Notes under the pieces: model-generated
Database searches by the model: none
Told to the model about the DNA's origin: nothing
Seen by the model: only the letters and a program-made list of their open reading frames with translations
Translations under genes and position numbers: made by a program
Shown: one piece after another, positions 54,036-62,781 of the stretch
How positions within the stretch are numbered: position 1 is the first letter of the stretch
Layout of the letters: the number at the start of each line of letters is the position of its first letter
Assembly (NCBI RefSeq): GCF_029428875.1
Contig: NZ_JAJSOO010000001.1
Location: forward strand, 248,001-312,000
Reading direction: 5' to 3'
Length of the DNA: 64,000 nucleotides
Origin: Streptomyces sp. JH34
Lineage (GTDB): Bacteria > Actinomycetota > Actinomycetes > Streptomycetales > Streptomycetaceae

Positions 54036-55826
54036 CTAACTGCCCTCGCGCCAGGCGCGCCACAGGCGTGCGTACCGTCCGCCCAGGGCGACCAGTTCCT
54101 CGTGGGTTCCCTGTTCCACCACGCGTCCCGCGTCCAGCACGGCGATGCGGTCCGCCGCCATCGCCTGGGTGAGCCGGTGCGCCACGAACAGCGTGGTCCG
54201 GCCGGAGCACGCGGCCTGGACCGACCTCTCCAGCTCGGCGGCGCCCTCGCTGCCGGCCTCCGCGGTCGATTCGTCGAGGACCACCACGCCCGCCTGGTTC
54301 AGCGCCAGCCGGGCCAGGGCGATCTGGGCGACCTTCGTGACGTCCAGGCGTGCGCCGCCCTCACCGACGGTGGTGTCCAGCCCGTCGGGGAGTTCGTCGG
54401 CCCAGGGGCCGGCTCCGACGGTGCGCAGGGCGTCCATCAGCTCGGTGTCCGTCGCCCGGGGCGCGGACAGCCGCAGGTCGTCGGCGAGCGGGCCGGAGAA
54501 CACGTGTGTCTCCTGCGTCAGGATGCTCACCAGCGCCCGCGCGCCCGCCTCGTCGAGCCCGGCGAGGTCGTGCGGTCCGATGCGCACCGATCCTGCCTGC
54601 GGGGTCCCGATGCCCGCGATCAGCGCGGCCAGCGTCGACTTGCCCGCGCCTGTCGCTCCGACCAGGGCGAGCGATCCGCCGGCCGGGATCGACAGGCTGA
54701 CGTCCCGAAGGACCGGTTCCTCGGCGCCGGGGTAGGCGAAGGTGAGTCCTTCCACCGTCACCGGGTGCGGCACGGGCCTCCCGGTCGCCACGGGGGCGTC
54801 GCCCACCAGCCGGTCCTGCGAGGACTCCCCCAGCACGCCGACCAGCCGGGTGAGGCTCGCGCCCGACTTCTGTGCCTCGTCGAAGGTGAACATGATGGCG
54901 CCGAGGGGGGTGAACAGCCGGTGGAACATGAGCGGCGCCGCCGATACGTCGCCCAGGGTCGCGGCGCCGGTCTCCAGCAGGACGTACCCCACCACGAGGA
55001 TCAGGACCAGCCCGATGAACTCGGCGCGGTTCTCCCTGCCGACGAAGCGGCCGAAGACGCGGAAGACCTGGATGCCGAGCTCGCGCACCCGCCACGACCT
55101 GTCGGTGACCTGCTCGCGGAACGCGCCCTCCAGGCGGTATGCCCGGACGGTGTCGATGCCGTTCAGGCCGCTGATCAGCGCCTGGGCGCGGTCGGCCTGG
55201 GCCACTCTCTGCTGCTGGTACAGGGGAGCCGACCGGGGCAGGTACCAGCACAGGGCGAATGCGTAGGCGGGCAGCGCTCCGGCGCCCGCCAGTCCCAGTC
55301 TCCAGTCGAGTCCGAACATGCCGACCGTGGCGATGGCGACGAGCACACCCGCCGAGAACACCGTGGGGACGGCCGTGCGGATGCCCCGGGAGAGCACGGC
55401 GACGTCGTCGCCGACCCGGGACAGCACGTCTCCTCGGCCCACCTGCTCGATCCGTGCGCTGGGCATCCCGAGCACCGCCCGGACGGCGGCTTCCCGCAGC
55501 TGGGCGAGGAGATCCGCGCCGAGCCGTCCGATCAGGTACGTCGACACCGCGGTGGCCGCCGCGCCGAGCAGCGCGGCGGCTCCCATCAGGATCGCGGTCG
55601 TGACCAGGACCGAGCGCCCGTCGCCCTCGAGCACGCCGTCGACCACCCGGCCCAGCAGGAGTACCGGAAGCACCTGGAGCGCCGCCCCCGCCACCGTGGT
55701 GAACACGGTGGCCGCCGTCAGCCACGGCACCTCACGGCAGCGCGCGGCGACCCACCGGGTGGACTCGCCCCCGGCCGCCGTGCGCAGTGTGGCGGCGGGG
55801 GCGACGCGGGTGTCCGTGCCGCTCAC
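54036..55826 (-). CDS. cchG: CchG: ABC exporter half with intact Walker motifs and degenerate signature
   Basis: A 596-aa TMD-NBD half transporter with membrane segments in residues ~35-310 and an NBD from ~350. Walker A is GATGAGKST, Walker B VVVLDEST and the switch LFVAHRL, all intact. The ABC signature is replaced by ARLDVTKVAQIALARL (LDVTK for LSGGQ) and the D-loop is also odd (STAEAG). Its lesions complement those of CchI, so the two should form a heterodimer with one active site. Lies between cchF and cchH in the leftward operon, gaps 43 and 60 bp. Confidence 0.91.
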   Translation of the reverse strand: MSGTDTRVAPAATLRTAAGGESTRWVAARCREVPWLTAATVFTTVAGAALQVLPVLLLGRVVDGVLEGDGRSVLVTTAILMGAAALLGAAATAVSTYLIGRLGADLLAQLREAAVRAVLGMPSARIEQVGRGDVLSRVGDDVAVLSRGIRTAVPTVFSAGVLVAIATVGMFGLDWRLGLAGAGALPAYAFALCWYLPRSAPLYQQQRVAQADRAQALISGLNGIDTVRAYRLEGAFREQVTDRSWRVRELGIQVFRVFGRFVGRENRAEFIGLVLILVVGYVLLETGAATLGDVSAAPLMFHRLFTPLGAIMFTFDEAQKSGASLTRLVGVLGESSQDRLVGDAPVATGRPVPHPVTVEGLTFAYPGAEEPVLRDVSLSIPAGGSLALVGATGAGKSTLAALIAGIGTPQAGSVRIGPHDLAGLDEAGARALVSILTQETHVFSGPLADDLRLSAPRATDTELMDALRTVGAGPWADELPDGLDTTVGEGGARLDVTKVAQIALARLALNQAGVVVLDESTAEAGSEGAAELERSVQAACSGRTTLFVAHRLTQAMAADRIAVLDAGRVVEQGTHEELVALGGRYARLWRAWREGS

Positions 55827-55869
55827 TCGGGAACCGGGCCGGGCCGACGGCGGGCGCGGGCGACGGACC

Positions 55870-56922
55870 TCACTGCTCGACCGACTTGACGAGCTCGTCG
55901 ATCGCGTACGGCAGGGACAGGAGGGTTCCCTGGGACATCGCAGCGCCGACCGCCGGACCCTCGCTGTCGAGCATGTACGACACCTTTCCGGCCTTGACGG
56001 CGGACAGGTTGGTGAACAGCTCGAACTTCTTCAGTGCGTCCTGGTCGGCCTTGTCGTTGATGACGAAGACGCGGTCGACGTCGATCAGGTCCATGCGCTC
56101 GGGGGAGAGCTTGGTGTAGAACGAGTCGCCGGCGATCTCGTCGATCTTCGTCGCCCCCTTGAAGCCGATGCCCGTCACCAGCCGTCCGCGTACGTCGGTC
56201 GTGGTGAACGGGGCGACCGAGTCCTCGTACCAGGACAGCGCGACGGCTGTCTGCCCGGCGAACTCCGGGTGCGCCTCGGCTGCGGCGTCCAGCTTGCCCT
56301 GGATGCCCTTCACCAGCGCGGTGCCCTCGTCCTCCTTGCCGAGCGCCTTGGCGATGTGGACCGCGTTGTCCTGCCAGGGTGCGCTGAAGAGTTCCTTCTC
56401 GGCCTTGGTGCGGCCCACGGTCGGGGCGATCCTGGAGAGCTTGTCGTAGGCGGCCTGGTCGATCTCGGAGTAGACCGCGATGATCAGGTCGGGCCTGAGG
56501 GCGGCGATCTTCTCGTAGTTGGGGCCGGAGTCGCCGTTGCTCATCACGACCTCGGGACGGGTGTCCCCCCACTTGTCCTTCACCCAGGGCCACTGGGTGT
56601 TGATGTCGGGGGACGTGCCGGCCGGGTTCGGGTACTGGTCGACCATGCCGACCGGCTTGATGCCGAGCGCGAGGACGGCCTGGTCGTCGGTGTAGCCGAC
56701 GGAGACGACCCGTTCGGGAGCCTTGGTGACCTCCGTGGATCCGAAGGCGTGCTCCACGGTCACCGGAAACGCTCCGGACGCGGCCGCGGGGGCCTTGTCG
56801 CTCGTCCCGTCCTCCGTGCCGGAACCGCATCCCGCGAGGAGGCCGACGCCGAGCGTCACCGCGGCGAGGGTTGCCGCCAGCCGCCGCCCCTGCTCCGGAA
56901 ACGCCGATCTGTGGAAGAGCAT
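55870..56922 (-). CDS. cchF: CchF: ferric-siderophore-binding lipoprotein
   Basis: A 350-aa FepB/FhuD-type substrate-binding protein. The signal (RLAATLAAVTLGVGLLAGCG) ends at a lipobox LAGC near residue 33. Mature features include PVTVEHAFGSTEVTKAPERVVSVGYTDDQAVLALGIKPVGM and a C-terminal half with FVINDKADQDALKKFELF. It captures ferric coelichelin outside the membrane for the CchC/D/E importer. ATG 56922 is chosen because AGGGGA lies 8 bp upstream; an in-frame start at 56976 is less likely. An iron box lies 72 bp upstream. First gene of the cchF-G-H-I operon. Confidence 0.93.
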   Translation of the reverse strand: MLFHRSAFPEQGRRLAATLAAVTLGVGLLAGCGSGTEDGTSDKAPAAASGAFPVTVEHAFGSTEVTKAPERVVSVGYTDDQAVLALGIKPVGMVDQYPNPAGTSPDINTQWPWVKDKWGDTRPEVVMSNGDSGPNYEKIAALRPDLIIAVYSEIDQAAYDKLSRIAPTVGRTKAEKELFSAPWQDNAVHIAKALGKEDEGTALVKGIQGKLDAAAEAHPEFAGQTAVALSWYEDSVAPFTTTDVRGRLVTGIGFKGATKIDEIAGDSFYTKLSPERMDLIDVDRVFVINDKADQDALKKFELFTNLSAVKAGKVSYMLDSEGPAVGAAMSQGTLLSLPYAIDELVKSVEQ

Positions 56923-56993
56923 CCGTGAATCCCCTGCTTTCGCGCTGTCCGCTACACCCCGTCCGAGGGCAGCCAAACCTTACCCATACCGAG

Positions 56994-57012
56994 TGAGGTT
57001 AGCCTAGCCTAA
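56994..57012 (-). promoter_or_regulatory. Iron box (DmdR/IdeR type) upstream of cchF
   Basis: TGAGGTTAGCCTAGCCTAA matches 16 of 19 positions of TTAGGTTAGGCTAACCTAA. It controls the long cchF-G-H-I transcript, including the NRPS gene. Confidence 0.82.
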
Positions 57013-57038
57013 CTGGCCCTGTTTCCCTTACCCGTAAC

Positions 57039-57878
57039 TCAGTTGAGCTGCACATGGGTCCGCCCGATGGGCACGATGAGCGGACGGTCCCCCACCGGGT
57101 CGTCGATCACCTTGGCCTTCAGCCCGAAGGCCTCGTGCAGCAACTCGGCCGTGACCACGTCGCGCGGGTGTCCCTGCGCCAGGATCGAACCCGCCCGCAT
57201 GACGACGAGGTTGTCGCTGTACCGGGTGGCGAGGTTGAGGTCGTGCAGCACCATGACCACGGTGCGGCCGGACTCGTGCAGGTCGTCCACCAGGTCGAGC
57301 ACGTCGATCGCGTGCGCCAGGTCCAGGTAGGTGGTCGGTTCGTCCAGCAGCAGGAGGTCGGTGCCCTGAGCCAGTGTCATCGATATCCAGACGCGCTGGC
57401 GCTGTCCGCCCGACAGCGAGTCCACGGGCCGGTCGGCCAGCTCGGACACCCCGGTCATGGCCAGCGCGCGCTCCACGACGGAGGCGTCGTCGGACGACCA
57501 CTGCCGCAGCCAGCTCTGGTGCGGGTGGCGCCCTCGCGCGACCAGGTCGGCCACCGTCAGGCCTTCCGGCGCGACGGGACCCTGGGGCAGGAGGCCGAGC
57601 TTCTTGGCCACGTCCCTGGTCCTCAGACCGGCGATGTCCTCCCCGTCCAGGACGACCGCTCCCGAGGTGGGCCTGAGCAGCCGTGTGAGGGTACGCAACA
57701 GGGTCGACTTGCCACAGCCGTTGGGGCCGATGATCGTGGTGATCAGCCCGGCCGGCACCGTCACGTCGAGACCGTCGATGACGGTCCGGCCGCCGTATCC
57801 GACCGTCACGTCCCTGGCGGCCAGCCGAGGGACGTCACGGGCCGCGGAATCCGTCTTCGTGCTGTGCTGAGCGCTCAC
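57039..57878 (-). CDS. cchE: CchE: ferric-siderophore importer ATPase (FepC-like)
   Basis: A 279-aa ABC ATPase. Walker A is [20 protein letters not shown], signature [16 protein letters not shown], Walker [19 protein letters not shown] (the FepC-type DEPTTYLD), switch [13 protein letters not shown]. All motifs are intact. Its start is about 50 bp after cchD. It energises import through the CchC/CchD channel. Confidence 0.95.
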   Translation of the reverse strand: MSAQHSTKTDSAARDVPRLAARDVTVGYGGRTVIDGLDVTVPAGLITTIIGPNGCGKSTLLRTLTRLLRPTSGAVVLDGEDIAGLRTRDVAKKLGLLPQGPVAPEGLTVADLVARGRHPHQSWLRQWSSDDASVVERALAMTGVSELADRPVDSLSGGQRQRVWISMTLAQGTDLLLLDEPTTYLDLAHAIDVLDLVDDLHESGRTVVMVLHDLNLATRYSDNLVVMRAGSILAQGHPRDVVTAELLHEAFGLKAKVIDDPVGDRPLIVPIGRTHVQLN

Positions 57879-57928
57879 AGGTCCTCCGTCGTCCGGTTCG
57901 TACAGTCGTCTTCGTCAGCCGGGCGCCG

Positions 57929-58993
57929 TCACTGTCTGAGGTTCGACCGCACCAGCAGATACACGAGGAAGGGCCCCCCGATCGCGGCGGTGACCACACC
58001 GACCGGAAGGGTGAGCGGCAGCGCCGAGCGCGCGGTCAGGTCCGCGCCGATCAGCAGCAGGGCGCCCACCAGCCCGGAGGCCACCAAGGGCGGTGTGGGG
58101 CGCCTCGCCAGACGCAACGCCACCTGTGGGGCCACCAGGGCCACGAAGGGGACCGGGCCCGCGGCACCGACCGCCGCGGCGGCCAGCAGGACCGCGCACA
58201 GCAGCAGGACCGCCCGCACCCTCGAGAACCGGACGCCCAGCCCGGCGGCGACCTCGTCACCGAGATGCAGGGGCCTGAACTGGAACGCGGCGGCCGTCAC
58301 GACCGCCAGGAGGACGAGCGAGCACCAGAACACCACCCGGACCTCGTCCCAGGAACGGTTGTCCAGGGAACCGACCAGCCATGCCTGGGCCCGTGCCACG
58401 TCCCTGATGTCGGCGGTGGCGAGCAGCCACGTCGTGAGCGCCTCGGTCACGGCGGTCACCGAGATGCCGATGAGGATGAGCCGGAACCCGTCGATTCCCC
58501 GCCGCCACGCCAGGAAGTACACCAGCAGGCCCGCCCCGAGGCCGCCGGCGAGTGCCGCCGCCGACAGACCCACGGTGCTGACGACCGCTGCGGCCGTCCC
58601 GCCCGAGGCCGTCACCAGGAACACCGCGACGACACCCGCCCCACCGGTGATTCCCAGGATGTCCGGACTGGCCAGCGGATTGCGGGCGATGGACTGCGTG
58701 ATGGCCCCGGAGACCCCCAGGGCGAGGCCCACGAGGAGTCCGGCCAGGGCGCGCGGCATCCGCAGGTCCATGATGACGAACTCGTCGACCTGTTCACCGC
58801 GGCCGAAGACGGTGGCGATCACCCGCGGAAGGCCGATGGGGAAGTCACCGACGCCGACGGACAGGCAGAACACCAGGAAGGTGGCCGCCGCCAGCAGCAG
58901 CGTGACGGACACGAGCCAGGGCCGCCAGACGAAGGACACCGTACCCAGCCGTACGCCGGGCGCCACGGGCCGCTTCACATCCGTGCCGTTCAT
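57929..58993 (-). CDS. cchD: CchD: ferric-siderophore importer permease (FecCD family)
   Basis: A 354-aa permease with about nine or ten membrane segments. Conserved FecCD motifs include MDLRMPRALAGLLVGLALGVSGAITQSIARNPLASPDILGITGGAG and GPVPFVALVAPQVALRL. ATG 58993 is chosen because it overlaps the cchC stop (ATGA). With CchC it forms the heterodimeric inner-membrane channel for ferric coelichelin. Confidence 0.94.
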   Translation of the reverse strand: MNGTDVKRPVAPGVRLGTVSFVWRPWLVSVTLLLAAATFLVFCLSVGVGDFPIGLPRVIATVFGRGEQVDEFVIMDLRMPRALAGLLVGLALGVSGAITQSIARNPLASPDILGITGGAGVVAVFLVTASGGTAAAVVSTVGLSAAALAGGLGAGLLVYFLAWRRGIDGFRLILIGISVTAVTEALTTWLLATADIRDVARAQAWLVGSLDNRSWDEVRVVFWCSLVLLAVVTAAAFQFRPLHLGDEVAAGLGVRFSRVRAVLLLCAVLLAAAAVGAAGPVPFVALVAPQVALRLARRPTPPLVASGLVGALLLIGADLTARSALPLTLPVGVVTAAIGGPFLVYLLVRSNLRQ

Positions 58994-60048
58994 GCGCTCC
59001 TGAACTTTCCTCGCCGGACGAGCGCCGCGAAGAACGGGGCGCCGAGCAGGGCGACGACGACACCCGGGTCCAGCTCGCCCGGCCGCACCACGAGGCGCCC
59101 CACGATGTCGCAGACCAGCAGGACGACGGCTCCGAGGAGGCCCGCGTACGGCACCAGCCAGCGGTAGTCCGGCCCGGTCAAGTGGCGGGCCACATGGGCG
59201 ACCATCAGCCCGAGGAAGGCGATGGGGCCGCACGCGGCGGTCGCCGCGCCCGCCAGCAGTGTGATGGCGACGATGCCGACGGTCCGGCTCAGCGCGATGT
59301 TCACACCCAGCCCGCGCGCCACGTCGTCCCCCAGGTCGAGCAGGTTGAGCGAGGGCAGCGTGATGAGGGCCAGCACGACCCCGGCCGCGATGAACACGCT
59401 CACCGGCCCGATGACGTCGAAGCCGACGCCGGCCACCGAGCCCGCGTTCCAGAACCGCAGCGCGTTCAGCGACTTAAGGTCCGACAGAGCGATCGCCGTC
59501 GTCATCGCCGCGAGGAACACCGTGACCCCCTGACCGGCCAGTGCGAGGGTGAGCGGGTTGCCCGCGCCCCGCCCGATGCTCGACAGCCCGAACACGACGA
59601 CGCCGGCGGCCGCCGCCCCCAGGAACGCGAACCAGACGTACTGGAAGGGAGAGGTGAAGCCGAACACGGCGATCCCCGTCACCACGGCGAACGAGGCACC
59701 CGAGTTCACGCCCAGCAGGCCGGTGTCCGCGATCGGGTTCCGTGTGTAGCCCTGGATCAACGCCCCGCCGATGCCCAGGGCGACGCCTGCGACGATCGCC
59801 AGCACGGTCCGGGGCACCCGCACCGTCTGCACGATCAGCCGGATCTCGGTGAGACGCCGGTCGGGGTCCGGCGCGGCGAAGAGCCCTTGCCACACCTCGG
59901 CGGGACTCAAGGCGCGGGCGCCGACGGCCAGGGAGGCGACCGCGCCGACCATGAGGACCGCCACCAGCGCGCCCAGGCCCACCACCCGTCTTCGACGGGC
60001 TTCCGTCGCGCCCCTGGAGGCGGGGCGCTCCACTGCAGTCGTGCTCAT
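58990..60048 (-). CDS. cchC: CchC: ferric-siderophore importer permease (FecCD family)
   Basis: A 352-aa FecCD permease with about ten membrane segments. Visible are VRVPRTVLAIVAGVALGIGGALIQGYTRNPIADTGLLGVNSGASFAV and CGPIAFLGLMVAHVARHLTGPDYRWLVPY. First gene of the C-D-E importer operon. I find no iron box in the 171 bp before it, where instead a hairpin and a tandem repeat lie, so it may depend on read-through from cchB. Confidence 0.94.
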   Translation of the reverse strand: MSTTAVERPASRGATEARRRRVVGLGALVAVLMVGAVASLAVGARALSPAEVWQGLFAAPDPDRRLTEIRLIVQTVRVPRTVLAIVAGVALGIGGALIQGYTRNPIADTGLLGVNSGASFAVVTGIAVFGFTSPFQYVWFAFLGAAAAGVVVFGLSSIGRGAGNPLTLALAGQGVTVFLAAMTTAIALSDLKSLNALRFWNAGSVAGVGFDVIGPVSVFIAAGVVLALITLPSLNLLDLGDDVARGLGVNIALSRTVGIVAITLLAGAATAACGPIAFLGLMVAHVARHLTGPDYRWLVPYAGLLGAVVLLVCDIVGRLVVRPGELDPGVVVALLGAPFFAALVRRGKFRSA

Positions 60049-60112
60049 GTCGACGTACGATATCCCTTGATCTTCCGGCTTTTCAGGGGGAGTTGGGCAC
60101 CCTGGCCCCGTG

Positions 60113-60142
60113 GGGAAGGGCCCGTGGGATCGGGCCCTTCCC
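60113..60142 (-). terminator. Hairpin between cchB and cchC
   Basis: A perfect 12-bp stem (GGGAAGGGCCCG / CGGGCCCTTCCC) with a 6-nt loop, 78 bp past the cchB stop. It is either a terminator or an attenuating hairpin within a longer cchB-C-D-E transcript. Confidence 0.55.
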
Positions 60143-60182
60143 TGTTCACCGGACCGGGCGGCGCGTCCCGCGCCCGGCGGAA

Positions 60183-60219
60183 CCGGGTGCGGTGCGAGCC
60201 GGGTGCGGTGCGAGCCGGG
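60183..60219. repeat. 16-bp tandem repeat at the 3' end of cchB
   Basis: CCGGGTGCGGTGCGAG occurs twice in a row (60183-60198, 60199-60214) followed by CCGGG. It directly abuts the cchB stop codon. Confidence 0.7.
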
Positions 60220-61563
60220 CTAGGAGGCGTCCGCCACCAGCCGGGCCTCGTCGGACGTGGCCTTGACGCCCCGGGCGAGCAGCGAGTCCAGGATCTCGCC
60301 GACCCGGATCGCCGTGTTGGACAGCAGCGCCGAGGTGATGCCGTGCGTGTGCTCGGTGCCGCCCTGCAGATAGATGCCACAGCTCAGATCGGACCCGGTC
60401 GCGATGCGGTAGTCGCGCTCGACGCGCACCCGGCCCTCCTCGTCGCGCAGGCAGTGGCCGGCGGCCTCACCGAGGAGGCCGAGCGGGTCGACGGGGCTGT
60501 AGCCGGTGGCGAACACCACGATGTCGGCGTCCAGGACGGTCTCCTCTCCCGTGACGAGGGACGTCACCGTGGCGTGGACGGTGTCCGGCTTCTCCTCGAC
60601 GGCGGCGAGACGGGACACGTTGAGGAAGCGGAGCCGCTCGGTGCCGAGGACCTTCTCCTGGTACATCTGACGGTAGAGGTCGTCGATCAGGTCGATGTCC
60701 ACCACGGAGTAGTTGGTGTTCCCGTGGTAGTCCATCAGCCTGCGCTTGACGTTCCCGGGTGCGGCGAAGTACTCGTCGACCGCGCCCGGGTCGAAGATCC
60801 GGTTGGCGAAGCCGCTGTCGTCGGCGGGGCTGTAGCCGTATCGGGAGAAGACCGCGCAGACCTCGGCCTCGGGGAACCGGCGGTGCAGGTAGGCGACGTT
60901 CTCGGCGGCACTCTGTCCGGCGCCCACGACGACGAAGCGGGAGGGCGAGGCACCCTCCAGCCCCTCGACCTTCGCCAGCAGTTCGGAGTTGTGCCAGACG
61001 CGGTCACCGCGCTCCACCCCTTCGGGCATGAGGGGCCGCAGCCCCGTCCCGATGACGACGTTGCGGGCCCGGTGGACCGTGAGCCCTTCGTCCGAACGGA
61101 CCGTCACGTCCAGGTACCGCACGGCTCCGCCGTCGTCCACGACCGGTGTGACCCCGACGACCTCGTGGCCGTAGGAGACCATCTCCCCGACCTTGGCCGC
61201 CGCCCACTCGAAGTAGTCGTGGAACTCGACCCGGAGGGGGAAGAGGTTCTTGTGGTTGATGAAGTCGACCAGACGCCCCCTGCTCTGCAGGTAGCAGAGG
61301 AAGCTGAACTCGCTGGCCGGGTTCCGGAGCGTCACGAGGTCCTTGAGGAAGGACACCTGCATCGTCGCGTCGTCGATCAGCATCCCGCGGTGCCATCCGA
61401 AACGTGGCTGCTGCTCGAAGAAGTGTGCTGTGACCGGCTGTTGGCTTCCAGCGTCCGCGTCGTGCTCGCTGAGCGCGATCGCCATGGCCACGTTGGACGG
61501 ACCGAAGCCGATGCCGATGAGGTCGAGGACCTGCGGTGAGTCGCCAGGCTGAACCTGAGACAT
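60220..61563 (-). CDS. cchB: CchB: L-ornithine N5-monooxygenase
   Basis: A 447-aa FAD/NADPH-dependent N-hydroxylase. The FAD site is LIGIGFGPSNVAMAIAL, the substrate region has FGWHRGMLIDDATMQVSFLKDLVTLRNP, the NADPH site is VVVGAGQSAAENVAYLHRRFP and the C-terminal motif is VVFATGYSPV. It hydroxylates the N5 of ornithine, the first step to both hydroxamate building blocks of coelichelin. An iron box lies 88 bp upstream. Divergent from cchA. Confidence 0.96.
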   Translation of the reverse strand: MSQVQPGDSPQVLDLIGIGFGPSNVAMAIALSEHDADAGSQQPVTAHFFEQQPRFGWHRGMLIDDATMQVSFLKDLVTLRNPASEFSFLCYLQSRGRLVDFINHKNLFPLRVEFHDYFEWAAAKVGEMVSYGHEVVGVTPVVDDGGAVRYLDVTVRSDEGLTVHRARNVVIGTGLRPLMPEGVERGDRVWHNSELLAKVEGLEGASPSRFVVVGAGQSAAENVAYLHRRFPEAEVCAVFSRYGYSPADDSGFANRIFDPGAVDEYFAAPGNVKRRLMDYHGNTNYSVVDIDLIDDLYRQMYQEKVLGTERLRFLNVSRLAAVEEKPDTVHATVTSLVTGEETVLDADIVVFATGYSPVDPLGLLGEAAGHCLRDEEGRVRVERDYRIATGSDLSCGIYLQGGTEHTHGITSALLSNTAIRVGEILDSLLARGVKATSDEARLVADAS

Positions 61564-61650
61564 GTCACTCCGATCGTGCGGGGGGAAGCCGCCTGAAGTC
61601 GCGAGGGAATACGAAGTCCGGGCACACCGAACAGGGCGGCCCGCCGTAAT

Positions 61651-61669
61651 TTAGGTGAGCCTAAGCTCA
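61651..61669 (-). promoter_or_regulatory. Iron box upstream of cchB
   Basis: TTAGGTGAGCCTAAGCTCA matches 14 of 19 consensus positions, with perfect TTAGGT and CTAA portions. It serves the leftward cchB promoter in the 248-bp cchB/cchA divergent region. Confidence 0.7.
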
Positions 61670-61755
61670 TCTCGCACGACTGTCGATAGGGCACGGCACA
61701 CACGACTCGGTCGACACGACCACCAACAGGGCTGCCGCATCGCGCTGTTGCATAC

Positions 61756-61774
61756 TTAGGCAAGCCTCGCTTTA
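61756..61774 (+). promoter_or_regulatory. Weaker iron box upstream of cchA
   Basis: TTAGGCAAGCCTCGCTTTA matches 12 of 19 consensus positions; the left half TTAGG..AG.CT is good and the right half is poor. It is 37 bp before the cchA start. Confidence 0.5.
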
Positions 61775-61811
61775 CTGAGCACTCGTCATTCCCTGCACCA
61801 AGGAGGAACAC

Positions 61812-62759
61812 ATGCGGGTCGTCATGTTCGGGTACCAGACCTGGGGGCACCGCACCCTGCAAGCCCTGCTGGACTCCGAGCACGACGTGGTCCTGGTGGT
61901 GACGCACCCCAGGAGCGAGCACGCGTACGAGAAGATCTGGAGCGACTCCGTCGCAGACCTCGCCGAGGCACGGGGCGTCCCGGTGCTGATCCGCAACCGG
62001 CCCGACGACGACGAGCTGTTCGCACGCCTCCAGGAGGCCGACCCGGACATCATCGTGGCCAACAACTGGCGGACGTGGATCCCCCCGCGCGTCTTCGGTC
62101 TCCCACGCCACGGCACGCTGAACATCCACGACTCCCTGCTGCCGAAGTACGCCGGCTTCTCCCCGCTGATCTGGGCGCTGATCAACGGCGAGCCCGAAGT
62201 CGGCGTCACCGCGCACATGATGAACGACGAACTGGACGCGGGTGACATCGTCCGGCAGGAGGCGGTCGCGGTCGGCCCCACGGACACCGCGACCGACCTC
62301 TTCCACAAGACCGTCGACCTCATCGGCCCGGTCACCATCGGCGCACTGGACCTCATCGCCGCGGGACGGACGGAGTTCACCAAGCAGGACCGCTCACAGG
62401 CGAGCTTCTTCCACAAGCGCGCGGCCGAGGACATCCGCATCGACTGGAACTGGCCCGCCGAAGACCTCGAACGCCTGGTCCGCGCCCAGTCCGAGCCGTA
62501 CCCCAGCGCCTTCACCTTCCACAGGGGCAGGCGCATCGAGGTGCTCGCCGCGGTGGTCTCCGAGGGCCGGTACGGGGGAACGCCCGGCCGCGTCTTCTAC
62601 CGCGAGGGCGAGGGCGTGGTGATCGTCGCCGGATCCGACGCCCGGACCGGCCGCAACCACGGTCTGGCCATCACCCGCGTACGCACCGAGGACGGCCGTG
62701 AAGTGCCCGCGACGGAGTACTTCACGTCCATGGGCGGCTATCTGACCAGCCGTCCCTGA
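61812..62759 (+). CDS. cchA: CchA: N5-hydroxyornithine formyltransferase
   Basis: A 315-aa methionyl-tRNA-formyltransferase-like enzyme. The N-terminal formyl-THF domain has VMFGYQTWGHRTLQALL, the catalytic region NIHDSLLPKYAGFSPLIWALINGEPEVGVTAHMM (Asn, His and the SLLP loop) and DAGDIV. The C-terminal ~100 residues are the OB-like domain (SYxSEPYPSAFTF-like RAQSEPYPSAFTF). It formylates N5-hydroxyornithine using 10-formyl-THF. AAGGAGGAACAC before ATG 61812 is a strong ribosome site. Confidence 0.95.
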   Translation: MRVVMFGYQTWGHRTLQALLDSEHDVVLVVTHPRSEHAYEKIWSDSVADLAEARGVPVLIRNRPDDDELFARLQEADPDIIVANNWRTWIPPRVFGLPRHGTLNIHDSLLPKYAGFSPLIWALINGEPEVGVTAHMMNDELDAGDIVRQEAVAVGPTDTATDLFHKTVDLIGPVTIGALDLIAAGRTEFTKQDRSQASFFHKRAAEDIRIDWNWPAEDLERLVRAQSEPYPSAFTFHRGRRIEVLAAVVSEGRYGGTPGRVFYREGEGVVIVAGSDARTGRNHGLAITRVRTEDGREVPATEYFTSMGGYLTSRP

Positions 62760-62781
62760 CCCATCCCCGGGGGCGCGTGCC

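Noticed and set aside
60183..60219. Short tandem repeat as a CRISPR or attachment site
   Set aside because: Only two full 16-bp copies with no spacers, and no cas or integrase genes in the window.
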